64,000 nt of DNA from Pseudanabaena galeata CCNP1313 (GTDB taxonomy: Bacteria; Cyanobacteriota; Cyanobacteriia; Pseudanabaenales; Pseudanabaenaceae), in NCBI RefSeq assembly GCF_029910235.1, contig NZ_CP112874.1:2170001-2234000 (forward strand). Reading direction: 5' to 3'. This document shows positions 26,753-35,848 of the stretch, in pieces (within the stretch, counting starts at the first letter, position 1; each line of letters begins with the position of its first letter). The translations under genes and the position numbers were made by a program. The notes below the pieces were generated by a model. It did not search any database, had not been told where the DNA came from, and saw only the letters and a program-made list of their open reading frames with translations.

Positions 26753-26910
26753 CTTACTGATGTTACGTGGAATGAAGATTGCCCTCACCCCCCATCCCCC
26801 TCTCCCATAGAGGAGAGGGGGAGCAAAATCCAGAAAATTCTTGTTCCCCTCTCCCAAAGGGCGAGGGGCTAGGGGTGAGGGTCTTAGAAACTTCCACGTA
26901 ACGTCAGTAA
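26753..26910. repeat. Family D palindromic element (copy D2, complete)
   Basis: The 19-bp terminal inverted repeats are TTACTGATGTTACGTGGAA and TTCCACGTAACGTCAGTAA. The core is an imperfect palindrome from GCCCTCACCCCCCATCCCCC to AGGGGTGAGGGTC. It is non-coding and MITE-like. After it, 26917-26970 holds another small palindrome with arms AACCAAATTTTTGA and TCAAAAATCGGATCTT. Confidence 0.75.
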
Positions 26911-27078
26911 CTTAATCAAGAACCAAATTTTTGAAGGTATTGCGAAGCCGCACCCTCAAAAATCGGATCTTGACTTTGTGGTGAGGCTTTAAGTGGTTTG
27001 GGTTAACAGAGGGGGTAAGCTTAGCTGAACTAGTTTTAATTTTTCTGATTAATTTTCCTGAGACTTGATTATGCCCAT

Positions 27079-28818
27079 ATGAATGAAAAATACCCTTCGC
27101 AGTTCTCTAAGTATCGGATCTTAGGCTTAGTTGGCAGAGGACAATTTGGCAAGGTTTCATGTGCAAGGATGCGAGATACTGGCAAATTGGTCGCGCTCAA
27201 AGAACTGGAACATCAGCGATTTCCTACTAGTAAGCTTTTACGCGAATTGCGCTTTTTATTGACCCTACAGCATGAAAATATTGTTACCTGTTCAGCGCTA
27301 ATGCATCATCAAAACTATCGCTATTTAGTGATGGACTACTGCGAGGGGGGTACACTCCGAGATCTGATGAGCCATAGCAAAACCCTATCAGTGCAGCAAT
27401 GCTTTGATTTAATTCATGATATTTTGCTGGGTTTAGAACATGCCCATGCCGCGAATATTATCCATTGTGATATTAAGCCTGAAAATATACTGCTAAAGAT
27501 TACGGCTAATGGATGGCTTGCCAAAATTTCCGATTTTGGTATTGCTAAGCTCAGTCAAGAAATCGGTACTGATAGCAACAATAGTGGCTCGCCTGGTTAT
27601 ATGGCTCCTGAACGGTTTTATGGTCAATTTTCAGCAGGCTCGGACATTTATGCAGTGGGGATTATTTTGTATGAGCTTCTGGTTGGCAAGCGACCATTTA
27701 CAGGAATGCCTACGGAATTGATGAATGCTCACTTAAATCATCGGATCGTTATTCCTGATAGTTTGCCCCGATCGCTTGCCAAGATTATTACGCGATCGCT
27801 AGAGAAATTACCAAAACGTCGATACATTTCAGCCTCGGAGATGCGCCAAGATCTAGAAGCAATTCGCTCTGAAGATTTTAGCCATGTTCAAATGGGGCTT
27901 GATGCTGAAATTTGTACGACAGTTTTCTTTGACCAGAAATCGCAACATTTTGCCCAAAAAGATACACCTGAAAAGATTGTTGGGCTAGTTGGTGCAGAAA
28001 AATCGCGTTTTTATAGTACTTCTAGTTTTCTTCTGCACTGGCATAGTTTGACTTTGGATCAGTCTGAACAGATCGCCAAATCTGAATATGAAATTGAGGC
28101 GATCACTTTTGCAAGAAAGACCTTATTTGCGATCACCAAGCGCTCGATCTATCAGTTTGGGCAAGTAAAACCAAAATCTTTGTATCAATCATCTCAAGCC
28201 TTCAAATGGGCTATTTCTCCCCATGGTGATTGGTTTGCCGTATCTACGGGTAAACAATTAGAAATCCGAAATTTAGTTTATGGTCGAGCAATGCGCTTGG
28301 AGTTTGCCACTAGAGACTTAAGTTGCATCATTGCCTTCGATCAACATCATTTGTTAGCGATCGCTAATAAGCCAGAAAATAATGAAAGTCGGGCGATTGT
28401 TATTTCGCGACGTTGCAATATTATGTATCGCTTATCTCTGCCCATACCGATAGATTCTGGAATTGCTACATTTACCAGCGATCGCGTACTTTTGCTAGAA
28501 GCAGGTAATCATAAAAATATCTATCTGCTTGACATCAAGCCCTATCGGCTGATGCGAATTCCCTTAGAGTATGAAGTCTTAATCATGTCTGCAACCCCTT
28601 GGGGTTATGTGATTACCGCTAGTTACAATGAGCATCAGACTATTTTAATGTTGTTAGATTTGCGCGGTAATAATATTAATAACTTGATTATTGATGGCGA
28701 AGTGACAGCGATCGCTCCGATTGATATCAATTTATTAGCGATCGCAATTTCTGATAAATCAGGTTACAAGCTACACGCCATCAATCTTAAAAAACTAGAA
28801 ATTGATCTGGTTTTCTAG
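27079..28818 (+). CDS. Serine/threonine protein kinase with C-terminal propeller-like region
   Basis: Residues 10-265 form a Hanks-type kinase: GRGQFGKV loop, catalytic Lys41 in VALKELE, IIHCDIKPENILL (Asp131) and SDFGIAKL (Asp152). SPGYMAPERF is the activation-segment end. The HRD arginine is replaced by Cys (HCD), so it is a non-RD kinase that may not need activation-loop phosphorylation. Residues about 300-579 contain recurring strands such as SPHGDWFAVSTGKQLEIRNL, resembling a beta-propeller sensor. No membrane helix is seen. The target is unknown. Confidence 0.88.
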   Translation: MNEKYPSQFSKYRILGLVGRGQFGKVSCARMRDTGKLVALKELEHQRFPTSKLLRELRFLLTLQHENIVTCSALMHHQNYRYLVMDYCEGGTLRDLMSHSKTLSVQQCFDLIHDILLGLEHAHAANIIHCDIKPENILLKITANGWLAKISDFGIAKLSQEIGTDSNNSGSPGYMAPERFYGQFSAGSDIYAVGIILYELLVGKRPFTGMPTELMNAHLNHRIVIPDSLPRSLAKIITRSLEKLPKRRYISASEMRQDLEAIRSEDFSHVQMGLDAEICTTVFFDQKSQHFAQKDTPEKIVGLVGAEKSRFYSTSSFLLHWHSLTLDQSEQIAKSEYEIEAITFARKTLFAITKRSIYQFGQVKPKSLYQSSQAFKWAISPHGDWFAVSTGKQLEIRNLVYGRAMRLEFATRDLSCIIAFDQHHLLAIANKPENNESRAIVISRRCNIMYRLSLPIPIDSGIATFTSDRVLLLEAGNHKNIYLLDIKPYRLMRIPLEYEVLIMSATPWGYVITASYNEHQTILMLLDLRGNNINNLIIDGEVTAIAPIDINLLAIAISDKSGYKLHAINLKKLEIDLVF

Positions 28819-28819
28819 A

Positions 28820-28932
28820 ACAACGTGAGTTCGATATAGCCATTTGCGGCGTGCGAAGCAAGCCGCAAATGGCAGAAAATGGTAAGAATCGCTTAGCGAT
28901 TCTTACCATTTTCTGCTTTCGTCGAACTGGCA
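28820..28932. repeat. Family A palindromic repeat (copy A4)
   Basis: It starts AACGTGAGTTCGATATAGCC directly after the kinase stop and ends GTCGAACTGGCA. The left hairpin arm reads GCGAAGCAAGCCGC instead of GCACGCCGC, so one arm base differs. It may double as a terminator. Confidence 0.75.
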
Positions 28933-28937
28933 TTTTT

Positions 28938-28977
28938 TTAATTCACTAAAGTGTGGCCACACTTTAGTGAATTGGCA
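28938..28977. terminator. hairpin between kinase and rne (convergent)
   Basis: AATTCACTAAAGTGTGG/CCACACTTTAGTGAATT is a perfect stem placed between two converging genes and flanked by T-rich and A-rich tracts. It is a probable bidirectional terminator. Confidence 0.6.
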
Positions 28978-28984
28978 TAATTTT

Positions 28985-31243
28985 TTATGGTTGATTTGCG
29001 GAAGATCGCTTACGTCGAGAAGCTTCAGGTGATTGAATTGGCACAAACTCCTTAGAATTTTCCGATGACTCAGATCTTGAGTCTAAATTTTCTTCGGTGT
29101 TTGATGAATCAATTGGTTGCGCCCGATTTACTCTCAAAATTACACCGTTGGAAGTACCATTTTTGACAGGGTTAATCACTGGATTCATGGTTACAGTTTC
29201 AGTTGGTGGCTCAATGATTTCTTCTTCAGATTCAGTTAAGCTTTCGGCAAATTGTTCTTCTCGCCCCACCGAAAGATTTACGTCGGTACTTGATTCAAAC
29301 CTTGAATCAGATCTTGATTCCATCAGTGATTCCGATCTTGAACGAAGATGACCAATATTATTCGCAATTTTTGGCGCTTGCCCTGGTAAAGCCACAGTCA
29401 CAATCACATTGCGAGGATCTTTAACTTCACGATCTAATAATACCAAGGGAGAAACACCAATTTGCGAATAAACATCTTGCTCTTCTTCAGTCATTTCCAC
29501 CACAACTACCTCTGGTGGCTCAATAACTTTGGTGCGAATTTCTCGCTTATTAGGTCGCTCAGGTAAATTCTCAGGTACAACTACAGGCGCAGCATCAATT
29601 ACCTCGACTAATTCTTCGCTAGGCTCGGCGATCGCCTTAGCTGCAGGAATGCTCGGCAAAGATAACTTACTTGGAACTGACCGATCAACTATGACTTCGC
29701 GCTCGATGCGTGGCTCAAAACGTGGCTCAACTAGAGGCTCAATCCTTGGCTCGAAACGCGATCGCACATCCGCAGGTATAACTTTTTCTGGTTCACGCGA
29801 CTCCCGTGGATCTTTGTTGAGGATGGCTCGTTTTCCGCGTCTACGTAGATTGCCACGTTCTTGATAGCTAGGATGGTTCACCAAATTAGGCTCAAGTCCA
29901 CCACCCAACTCCGAATCGCCATCTTCATACTCAGAGGTAAAATCAAGCTGATTCGATTGTTTTGATTCCCAAGTGCGTGATGTAGCATCAACAGGTTGTC
30001 CCGCCGCTTCCCCAGGTAAGTGCATTAGATGCCCCAAACCACCACAGGTCGAACAAGGACGACCAAACAATTCGTAAATACTCTGACCTTGGCGCTTACG
30101 GGTAAGCTCAACTAGCCCCAATTCAGTAAGCTGAGCAATTTGAGGACGGGACTTATCTGCGCGTAACGCTTTATTAAAATGTTCTAAAAGTTGCAATTGA
30201 TCGCGGCGAGTGTCCATATCAATGAAGTCCACCACAATTACGCCAGCAATATTTCGCAGACGAATTTGACGAGCAATCTCCACGGCCGCTTCGCAGTTTG
30301 TCCACAACACCGTCTCACGAGAGGTTTGGGACTTGGTAAAGGAGCCAGAGTTAACATCGATGACGGTCAATGCTTCGGTTGGCTCAATAATAATGTAGCC
30401 ACCACTGGGCAGATCGACCCTAGGCTTAAGGGCTTCACGGATACCTGCATTTACCCGAAAATATTCTAAAATCGGTGTGCGCTCACGATGATGGTCTAGC
30501 ATTAAGCCGCTAGGAATTTTGCCATCCGCCCAGCCCAATAAATGTTGCTTAATACGACGTAGCCCATCGCTAGTATCGGTGACAATGCGATTTACTTCAG
30601 TGCTATAAAGATCGCGCAATACTCGTTGTACAAAATCCCGTTCGCGATCGAGTAACGTCGGCTGGCGCGTAGTTGCCACATCCTGCTGAATGCCCTCCCA
30701 CTGGCGCTGTAAATTATCGAGATCCTCAATGATCTGCTCCTCTGGCATTCCGTCGGCTTCAGTCCGCACCAATATACCCATACCCGCAGGCTTAACCAAA
30801 ATGGCAAGGGCGCGAAGACGGTTACGTTCAGCCTCACTGCGAATGCGTCGAGATAGGTTCACCCCCCGACCAAATGGCAATAGCACAACATAACGACCGG
30901 GTAATGAAATATTTCCTGTTAGTCTGGGACCTTTATTTCCTGTTGGCTCCTTCATCACCTGCACCAGCACACGCTGTTGCGGTACGACTAGATCGCTGAT
31001 CGATCCAGACGATCGCCGCATTTTTAAGGGGCCAAGGTCAGTAATGTGAATAAAGCCATTGCGATCGCCATCGCCAATATTGACAAAAGCCGCATCAATA
31101 CTAGTTAAAACATTTTCGACAACGCCCAAGTAAACATCCCCGACTTGGTGAGTTCCTGCGGCCACAACAATTTCTTCAATTTGATCTTCACTAAAAACAG
31201 CAGCAATTCGATACTGCTCGGCAATAATTATTTGCTTTGGCAT
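28985..31243 (-). CDS. rne: Ribonuclease E/G (cyanobacterial RNase E)
   Basis: This is the 752-residue main mRNA-decay endonuclease. An S1 domain (about 36-120) starts GDVYLGVVENVLTSIDAAFVN. The catalytic DNase-I-like part carries LTVIDVNSGSFTK and GVIVVDFIDMD with the metal-binding aspartates. CSTCGGLGH is the zinc-link motif. The C-terminal third is disordered, and it ends ASRRKRSSANQP, close to the arginine-rich terminal motif known in cyanobacteria to bind PNPase. It is shorter than proteobacterial RNase E, as expected. A long leader precedes it. Confidence 0.93.
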   Translation of the reverse strand: MPKQIIIAEQYRIAAVFSEDQIEEIVVAAGTHQVGDVYLGVVENVLTSIDAAFVNIGDGDRNGFIHITDLGPLKMRRSSGSISDLVVPQQRVLVQVMKEPTGNKGPRLTGNISLPGRYVVLLPFGRGVNLSRRIRSEAERNRLRALAILVKPAGMGILVRTEADGMPEEQIIEDLDNLQRQWEGIQQDVATTRQPTLLDRERDFVQRVLRDLYSTEVNRIVTDTSDGLRRIKQHLLGWADGKIPSGLMLDHHRERTPILEYFRVNAGIREALKPRVDLPSGGYIIIEPTEALTVIDVNSGSFTKSQTSRETVLWTNCEAAVEIARQIRLRNIAGVIVVDFIDMDTRRDQLQLLEHFNKALRADKSRPQIAQLTELGLVELTRKRQGQSIYELFGRPCSTCGGLGHLMHLPGEAAGQPVDATSRTWESKQSNQLDFTSEYEDGDSELGGGLEPNLVNHPSYQERGNLRRRGKRAILNKDPRESREPEKVIPADVRSRFEPRIEPLVEPRFEPRIEREVIVDRSVPSKLSLPSIPAAKAIAEPSEELVEVIDAAPVVVPENLPERPNKREIRTKVIEPPEVVVVEMTEEEQDVYSQIGVSPLVLLDREVKDPRNVIVTVALPGQAPKIANNIGHLRSRSESLMESRSDSRFESSTDVNLSVGREEQFAESLTESEEEIIEPPTETVTMNPVINPVKNGTSNGVILRVNRAQPIDSSNTEENLDSRSESSENSKEFVPIQSPEASRRKRSSANQP

Positions 31244-31807
31244 TCAATTTCCTCAGAATTTCTTCGATTCAAAAGAGCCAGCCTAAGAACCTACCAGAAA
31301 AATATTTTTTCTAAACTTCGTATAAAAAATATTAAAAAAAATATCTTTCAAACCCTTTAATAAACAGACTCAAAAAGTCTTAGGGGCTTTACAACAGAAC
31401 ATACCAATAACGAAAATAAGAAAAAATTTCGATTGCAATCTGTCTATATCGTCAACCAGCCATCTTAGCTATGTACCGAGCTAATAACTGGTCGTTGTGT
31501 CTGCTCTGACATCACGATAACGAGGCATATTGCTTTGTATGGAAAATTGGTGGGGTTTCGTTAAAAGAATTAGTTATTTCTTAGACTGGCGTTTATTAGA
31601 CTATCTAAAAGGTGCTTACACCATTTGCCTACAGCATTCAGCCTGTAAGTAAAACAGCGTACTTGATGGTTCAAGTTTATGATTATGGTTGGTAAGCTCG
31701 ATTACTTAACCAGCAGCTAGATGCGTTTTAGCTAGCAGCCAGCTTAAGCCTATCGTAGTATTATAGCGCAGCGTTGAGCGTTACAATTTCTTAATAGTGT
31801 TTTAATA
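31244..31807 (-). promoter_or_regulatory. Long region upstream of rne, probable regulatory 5' leader
   Basis: About 560 bases separate rne from the divergent phosphatase gene without a convincing frame. On the rne strand the part next to the start is rich in A/U runs, including long U- and A-stretches around 31300-31350, the single-stranded type of sequence RNase E cuts. Further out are GC-richer repeats of AGCT/GCTGG motifs. Autoregulation of rne through its leader is known in other bacteria, including cyanobacteria. That this leader does so is inference. A small RNA gene here cannot be excluded. Confidence 0.4.
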
Positions 31808-31816
31808 TTGATAGTT

Positions 31817-33226
31817 ATGTTAGGGGTTCGGCTGCGCTGTACCTCCAACTTTAAAAATCAAGAAAATGAGGGTAAAGTTCTGAGTACGCGAGTAGTTATC
31901 GTCCGTCACGGCGAAAGTAATTTCAATATCTTAAGCAAAATTCAAGGACGAGGTAATTACGATCGCCCAGAATTGCAGTCTGTCTTGACGGACAAGGGAA
32001 AACAGCAGGCTAAGCTCGCAGGAAAAGCGCTATCAAATCTCAATGTTGATGTTGCCTATGCTAGTCCTTTAGTACGTGCTCAAAATACTGCGAAACTTAT
32101 TTTGGTTGAAAATTTTAATCCTCCAGAACTAAGAACAACTGATGGTTTACTCGAAATTGATCTCAGTGAATGGGAATCGATGATCGCTGGTGACGTTAAA
32201 GAGCAGTTTCCTGAAAAATATCATCTCTGGCAAAATGAGCCAGAAAAATTTCAATTAGGCGATCGCTACCCCATCCTCGACTTATTTGCACAAGCCAAAG
32301 CTTTATGGAATGAGATTTTAGTCAAACATCAAGATCAAACAATTTTGTTGGTGGGGCATAGCGGCATTAATCGCGCTCTAATTTGCTCGGCGATCGGTAT
32401 TCCTGTGAGTCTGTATCACAATATTCAGCAAGTTAACTGCGCCATAAGTGTCCTCAATTTCCAAGGAGCAAGTATCACCGACGGCGTGCAGCTTGAATCT
32501 CTCAACCTTGCTAGTCATCTTGCCGATATTTCAGGTTCACCATTACCCCCTGTCAAGAAAAATCACAATGGTCCGCGTCTATTATTAGTTCGTCATGGTG
32601 AAACTGAGTGGAATCGTCAAAAACGTTTCCAAGGACAAATCGATGTCCCCCTCAATAACAATGGTCATGCCCAAGCGCGACGAGCCAGTGAATTTTTGGC
32701 AAAGGTTAAAATCGATAAAGCATTTAGCAGCCCGATGTTGCGCCCTAAAGACACGGCTCTAGAAATTTTAAGCAAGCACCCCAACATTAAGCTGGAGTTA
32801 TTTGATGAACTCAAAGAAATTTCCCATGGTCTCTGGGAAGGCAAATTTGAACATGAAATCGAAGCTGAGTTTCCCGGAGAACTAGCTCTCTGGCAAGCTC
32901 AACCTGAAACCGTGCAAATGCCTGAAGGTGAGAATTTACAGCAGGTTTGGGATCGTGTGGCAATTATTTGGCAAAAGATTGTCGAGTCTGTTCCCGCAGG
33001 TGAAACGGCGCTGGTTGTCGCCCACGATGCGGTAAACAAAGCGATTCTTTGCCTATTATTTGACTTTACCCCTGAGCAGTTTTGGGTATTTAAGCAAGGT
33101 AATGGTGGTGTCAGTGTGATTGATTATCCTCAAGGCGCACAGGGCAGTCCAATCTTGCAATCTGGAAATATTACGACGCACCTATCTGAAGGTGTGCTCG
33201 ATCGCACTGCCGCAGGCGCTTTGTAA
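31817..33226 (+). CDS. Tandem histidine-phosphatase (phosphoglycerate-mutase-like) protein
   Basis: Two histidine-phosphatase domains are joined. The first begins VVIVRHGESNFN and the second, about 225 residues later, LLLVRHGETEWN. Each has its own later catalytic His region (VGHSG and VAHDA) and an LxEIxxGxWEG-type block. Such cyanobacterial double proteins are annotated as phosphoglycerate mutases or phosphoserine-type phosphatases. The true substrate is not predictable. The start is uncertain: an ATG at 31817 gives a 24-residue leader, while GAGGGTAAAG just before the VLSTRVV codons hints at a later non-ATG start near 31880. Confidence 0.82.
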   Translation: MLGVRLRCTSNFKNQENEGKVLSTRVVIVRHGESNFNILSKIQGRGNYDRPELQSVLTDKGKQQAKLAGKALSNLNVDVAYASPLVRAQNTAKLILVENFNPPELRTTDGLLEIDLSEWESMIAGDVKEQFPEKYHLWQNEPEKFQLGDRYPILDLFAQAKALWNEILVKHQDQTILLVGHSGINRALICSAIGIPVSLYHNIQQVNCAISVLNFQGASITDGVQLESLNLASHLADISGSPLPPVKKNHNGPRLLLVRHGETEWNRQKRFQGQIDVPLNNNGHAQARRASEFLAKVKIDKAFSSPMLRPKDTALEILSKHPNIKLELFDELKEISHGLWEGKFEHEIEAEFPGELALWQAQPETVQMPEGENLQQVWDRVAIIWQKIVESVPAGETALVVAHDAVNKAILCLLFDFTPEQFWVFKQGNGGVSVIDYPQGAQGSPILQSGNITTHLSEGVLDRTAAGAL

Positions 33227-33264
33227 TTTGAAGTAAATGGTGCTTCAGTACCATTTACTTCAAA
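33227..33264 (+). terminator. hairpin after phosphatase gene
   Basis: TTTGAAGTAAATGG/CCATTTACTTCAAA forms a stem 1 base after the phosphatase stop. It probably reduces read-through into psbZ. Confidence 0.55.
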
Positions 33265-33347
33265 CCTTAAGAGAGACGCATTTTCTGCTAATTTGGTGTA
33301 AAGGATTTGTCTTAGTATTTTGTTTTAGTATTCGGAGTTTAAATAAA

Positions 33348-33536
33348 GTGACTATTCTATTCCAACTTTTATTGGCAGCTTTTGTATTGTTTTCCTTCGT
33401 TTTGGTGATTGGTGTACCCGTAGCTTACGCATCCCCTAGCTCTTGGAACCAAACAAAACCTCTGTTATTTCTTGGCTCTCTGATTTGGTTAGCATTTGTA
33501 ATTGTCATCGGCATTTTGAATGCTTTTGTAGCTTAG
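33348..33536 (+). CDS. psbZ: Photosystem II subunit PsbZ (Ycf9)
   Basis: The 62-residue two-helix membrane protein at the photosystem II periphery is read from a GTG at 33348, with CGGAG about 12 bases upstream. The first helix begins [19 protein letters not shown], followed by the conserved loop [16 protein letters not shown], and the second helix runs [20 protein letters not shown]. PsbZ helps hold the light-harvesting supercomplex and is normally 62 residues. The longer frame from 33237 is not real; it would run through the preceding hairpin. Confidence 0.93.
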   Translation: MTILFQLLLAAFVLFSFVLVIGVPVAYASPSSWNQTKPLLFLGSLIWLAFVIVIGILNAFVA

Positions 33537-33556
33537 ACATAGCTAATAAAGCCCCC

Positions 33557-33603
33557 CAAAAGTTTTACAACACCTTGCTAAGCAAGGTGTTGTAAAACTT
33601 TTA
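33557..33603 (+). terminator. rho-independent terminator after psbZ
   Basis: AAAAGTTTTACAACACCTTGCT is mirrored by AGCAAGGTGTTGTAAAACTTTT. It is a long perfect stem ending in a T-rich stretch. Confidence 0.75.
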
Positions 33604-33653
33604 CTTTGCTTAATTTTGATTAATATTTGAAAATTGCTACAAATTAAAATTCT

Positions 33654-34142
33654 ATGACCGTTTTTGAAGGTAGCTTTACCAATACAGATAGTTTGCGCTT
33701 TGCGATCGTGGTAGCTCGGTTTAATGACCTGATCGTCGGTAAGCTTCTCCAAGGATGTCAAGATTCGTTATTGAGACATGGTGTTGATGTTTCAGAAACT
33801 GGTAGCCAAGTTGATTATGCATGGGTTCCAGGAAGTCTGGAAATATCAATGGTGGCAAAGAAATTAGCAGATTCAGGTCGTTATGACGCAATTATTTGCC
33901 TAGGGGCTGTCATTCGCGGGGACACTCCCCATTTTGACTATGTGGCTAATGAGGTTTCTAAGGGAGTTGCGGCAACCTCTTTCCAGACTGGTGTACCGAT
34001 TATTTTTGGGGTGTTGACCACTGACACGATGCAGCAGGCGCTAGAACGTGCAGGCATCAAGGGTAATAAAGGTTGGGAATTTGGGATGGCGGCGATCGAA
34101 ATGGCTAACCTCATGCGCCAAATTCGCTCGAAATCTGTTTAA
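33654..34142 (+). CDS. ribH: 6,7-dimethyl-8-ribityllumazine synthase
   Basis: The enzyme condenses 5-amino-6-ribitylaminouracil with dihydroxybutanone phosphate in riboflavin synthesis. The 162 residues show the family blocks [25 protein letters not shown] and [23 protein letters not shown] (with the catalytic His), plus [17 protein letters not shown] near the end. Length and motifs are normal. It lies alone between two hairpins, and no FMN riboswitch is visible upstream. Confidence 0.95.
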   Translation: MTVFEGSFTNTDSLRFAIVVARFNDLIVGKLLQGCQDSLLRHGVDVSETGSQVDYAWVPGSLEISMVAKKLADSGRYDAIICLGAVIRGDTPHFDYVANEVSKGVAATSFQTGVPIIFGVLTTDTMQQALERAGIKGNKGWEFGMAAIEMANLMRQIRSKSV

Positions 34143-34167
34143 ATAAACGAGCAAAGCTCGTTTATTT
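34141..34167. terminator. bidirectional terminator between ribH and rrf2 gene
   Basis: AAATAAACGAGC/GCTCGTTTATTT with loop AAA overlaps the ends of both converging genes. Confidence 0.65.
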
Positions 34168-34609
34168 AAACTATAAATCCTCCGCTTTGTCCTTGAGACG
34201 CTTGCCAACTGCGGGCATCGTAATATAAATCTTCTAAACAAATACTGTAAAGAGCATCCTTAAGCTTGCGATCAAGTCTTTGCCATAGGGCAAATGTGAC
34301 CCAATCAGAGGCGAGTTTTTCCTGTGGCTTGAGTCTGGGCAAAGGATAGGTATCTTCGCCAACTGCCGATAAAATTTCGCCCAGAGAGATGTCTTTGGGC
34401 GATCGCTTCAGCTTATAACCACCTTGCACGCCACGAATTGACTCCACCAAATCTGCTTGACGCAAAGCGATCAAGATTTTTTCTAAATAGGGGGCAGGAA
34501 TCGATTGGCGATCGCTAATTTCGCGGACTGAGGCAGGCTTGCGTTTTGCCCAAACCACTAGATCGAGCATCGCCTTCACACTGTAATGACCTTTTCTGGT
34601 TAGTTTCAT
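34166..34609 (-). CDS. Rrf2-family transcription regulator
   Basis: The 147-residue protein begins MKLTRKGHYSVKAMLDLVVWA and has the Rrf2 winged helix with SVREISDRQSIPAPYLEKILIALRQADLVESIRGVQGGYKL. IscR and NsrR carry three clustered cysteines for an iron-sulfur cluster. Here only one cysteine (SICLEDL) is in the corresponding zone, so a classical three-Cys cluster site is missing. I chose the inner ATG at 34609, which fits the conserved MKLT start. A 47-residue membrane protein gene lies just upstream on the same strand. Confidence 0.85.
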   Translation of the reverse strand: MKLTRKGHYSVKAMLDLVVWAKRKPASVREISDRQSIPAPYLEKILIALRQADLVESIRGVQGGYKLKRSPKDISLGEILSAVGEDTYPLPRLKPQEKLASDWVTFALWQRLDRKLKDALYSICLEDLYYDARSWQASQGQSGGFIV

Positions 34610-34628
34610 GATTTCACTGCAACCGATA

Positions 34629-34654
34629 GCGAACAAGGGGCTTAAGCCCCTTGT
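34629..34654 (-). other. hairpin between small membrane protein gene and rrf2
   Basis: ACAAGGGGCTTAAGCCCCTTGT is a perfect palindrome without loop bases just upstream of the Rrf2 start. It could be an operator for the regulator itself or a terminator of the small gene. Confidence 0.4.
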
Positions 34655-34676
34655 CTACGCTCAGTACCGATGATGT

Positions 34677-34820
34677 TTAAAAAAGAAAAGATAGATCAAC
34701 GGGAGCAGGTAGCATTTCGCCGCCACGCCAATCAAGTACTTGTACCAAAATCAAATAGCCCACACCCAAAACTACGGCGACAACGCCCGTCAACACTGAT
34801 ATCCACTGCGATCGCTGCAT
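34677..34820 (-). CDS. Small single-helix membrane protein (47 aa)
   Basis: An ATG at 34820 opens a 47-codon frame. It begins MQRSQWISVLTG, then a hydrophobic helix VVAVVLGVGYLILVQVLD, then a tail with WRGGEMLPAP. The positive N-terminus and single helix are typical of a genuine small membrane protein, and I recall similar short proteins in other cyanobacteria. It sits 67 bases before the Rrf2 gene on the same strand. Function is unknown. Confidence 0.55.
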   Translation of the reverse strand: MQRSQWISVLTGVVAVVLGVGYLILVQVLDWRGGEMLPAPVDLSFLF

Positions 34821-34972
34821 AAGTAAAACCAAATAAATTTAAGTAAAAAAATTAGGTGGAAAATCTAAGGAAACCTACGAATTAGCAAAAACACCCAAAC
34901 TAACTGCTATTATCCCTCTTGAAATATCTTTAAATATCGATATTTAGAAGTACATTGCGCTGATAACAACAG

Positions 34973-35019
34973 ATTTTTTGGGAAAGTCTTACTTAGTAAG
35001 ACTTTCCCAAAAAATCTAT
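34973..35019. repeat. long perfect palindrome
   Basis: ATTTTTTGGGAAAGTCTTAC and its complement flank TTA in an intergenic region of about 350 bases upstream of the sigma gene. It may end an upstream transcript. The rest of 34821-35169 shows no gene. Confidence 0.55.
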
Positions 35020-35169
35020 GGGTTTATTAATGTGGCAAAGTGTTATATATCAAGTAAAGCTCTGTTTTGGTAGGAACAAACTTTGATAATTCTCCGTCCT
35101 AGAACTTGAAGATAAAAACACAGACATTTAGTCATGTGCAGATTCAAGTCCAGTAGGAGCGAGTAATTG

Positions 35170-35829
35170 ATGAGTTATAGCCTATCTTGGTCAACCAGCA
35201 TCGGAGGGTACAAGCCCTCCAACTCCGTGTCCGTTGATAAGCTCCCCATCGTTGAATTGGTACAACTGTGCCAAACCGAAGCGCAAACCAGTAGGTCTGC
35301 GTTTGCAGAACTTATGCGACGTAATCAATCCTATGTCGATCAAGTACTATACAAACTCGCTCCTGACTGGCAAGATCGCGCTGATCTTGCTCAAGAAGTA
35401 TGGCTGCGTGTTTACCGAAATATCAAGCGCTTACAAGAGCCAGAAAAATTTCGTGGTTGGCTGAGTCGGATTGCCACAAATTTGTTCTATGACGAATTGC
35501 GTAAACGCAAACGAGTTGGCAACTCCGTTTCCCTCGACGCACCATTTATGTCTGGCGATGGTGATGAAATGAGTTGGGACTTACCTAGCGCGGCTCCTAG
35601 CCCAATCGAGAACATGTCTACGCAGGAGTTCTATGACCAACTTCGCAAAGCTATTCAAGATTTACCTTCTAGTTTCCGAGAAACCATTGTGCTAAGGGAA
35701 ATTCAAGGTTTATCTTACGAAGAGATTTCGGAGTTAACAGGTGTATCGCTTGGTACAGTCAAATCACGTATAGCTAGAGCAAGATTGAAGCTACAAGCGC
35801 AACTACAACCCTATTTGTCCAATATGTAA
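35170..35829 (+). CDS. sigG: ECF-type (group 3) sigma factor, SigG-like
   Basis: The 219-residue factor contains sigma region 2 (AFAELMRRNQSYVDQVLYKLAPDWQDRADLAQEVWLRVYRN) and region 4 (IQDLPSSFRETIVLREIQGLSYEEISELTGVSLGTVKSRIARAR), with no region 1.1 or 3. This is the ECF layout. The DWQDRADLAQEVWLRVY style and the adjacent anti-sigma gene match cyanobacterial SigG, an envelope- and light-stress regulator. The start is the ATG at 35170; a TTG just before it is less likely. The gene name is a family-level inference. Confidence 0.85.
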   Translation: MSYSLSWSTSIGGYKPSNSVSVDKLPIVELVQLCQTEAQTSRSAFAELMRRNQSYVDQVLYKLAPDWQDRADLAQEVWLRVYRNIKRLQEPEKFRGWLSRIATNLFYDELRKRKRVGNSVSLDAPFMSGDGDEMSWDLPSAAPSPIENMSTQEFYDQLRKAIQDLPSSFRETIVLREIQGLSYEEISELTGVSLGTVKSRIARARLKLQAQLQPYLSNM

Positions 35830-35848
35830 CGAGGGGTGTATTTAAGTT

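Noticed and set aside
31145-31360. Plus-strand 71-codon frame opposite the rne start
   Set aside because: It is a shadow of rne and its AT-rich leader with low-complexity sequence.
33237-33347. Longer N-terminal extension of psbZ
   Set aside because: It crosses a hairpin and would add 37 residues to a protein that is always about 62 long.
35130-35160. tRNA-like TTCAAGTCC box
   Set aside because: No acceptor or anticodon stems surround it.
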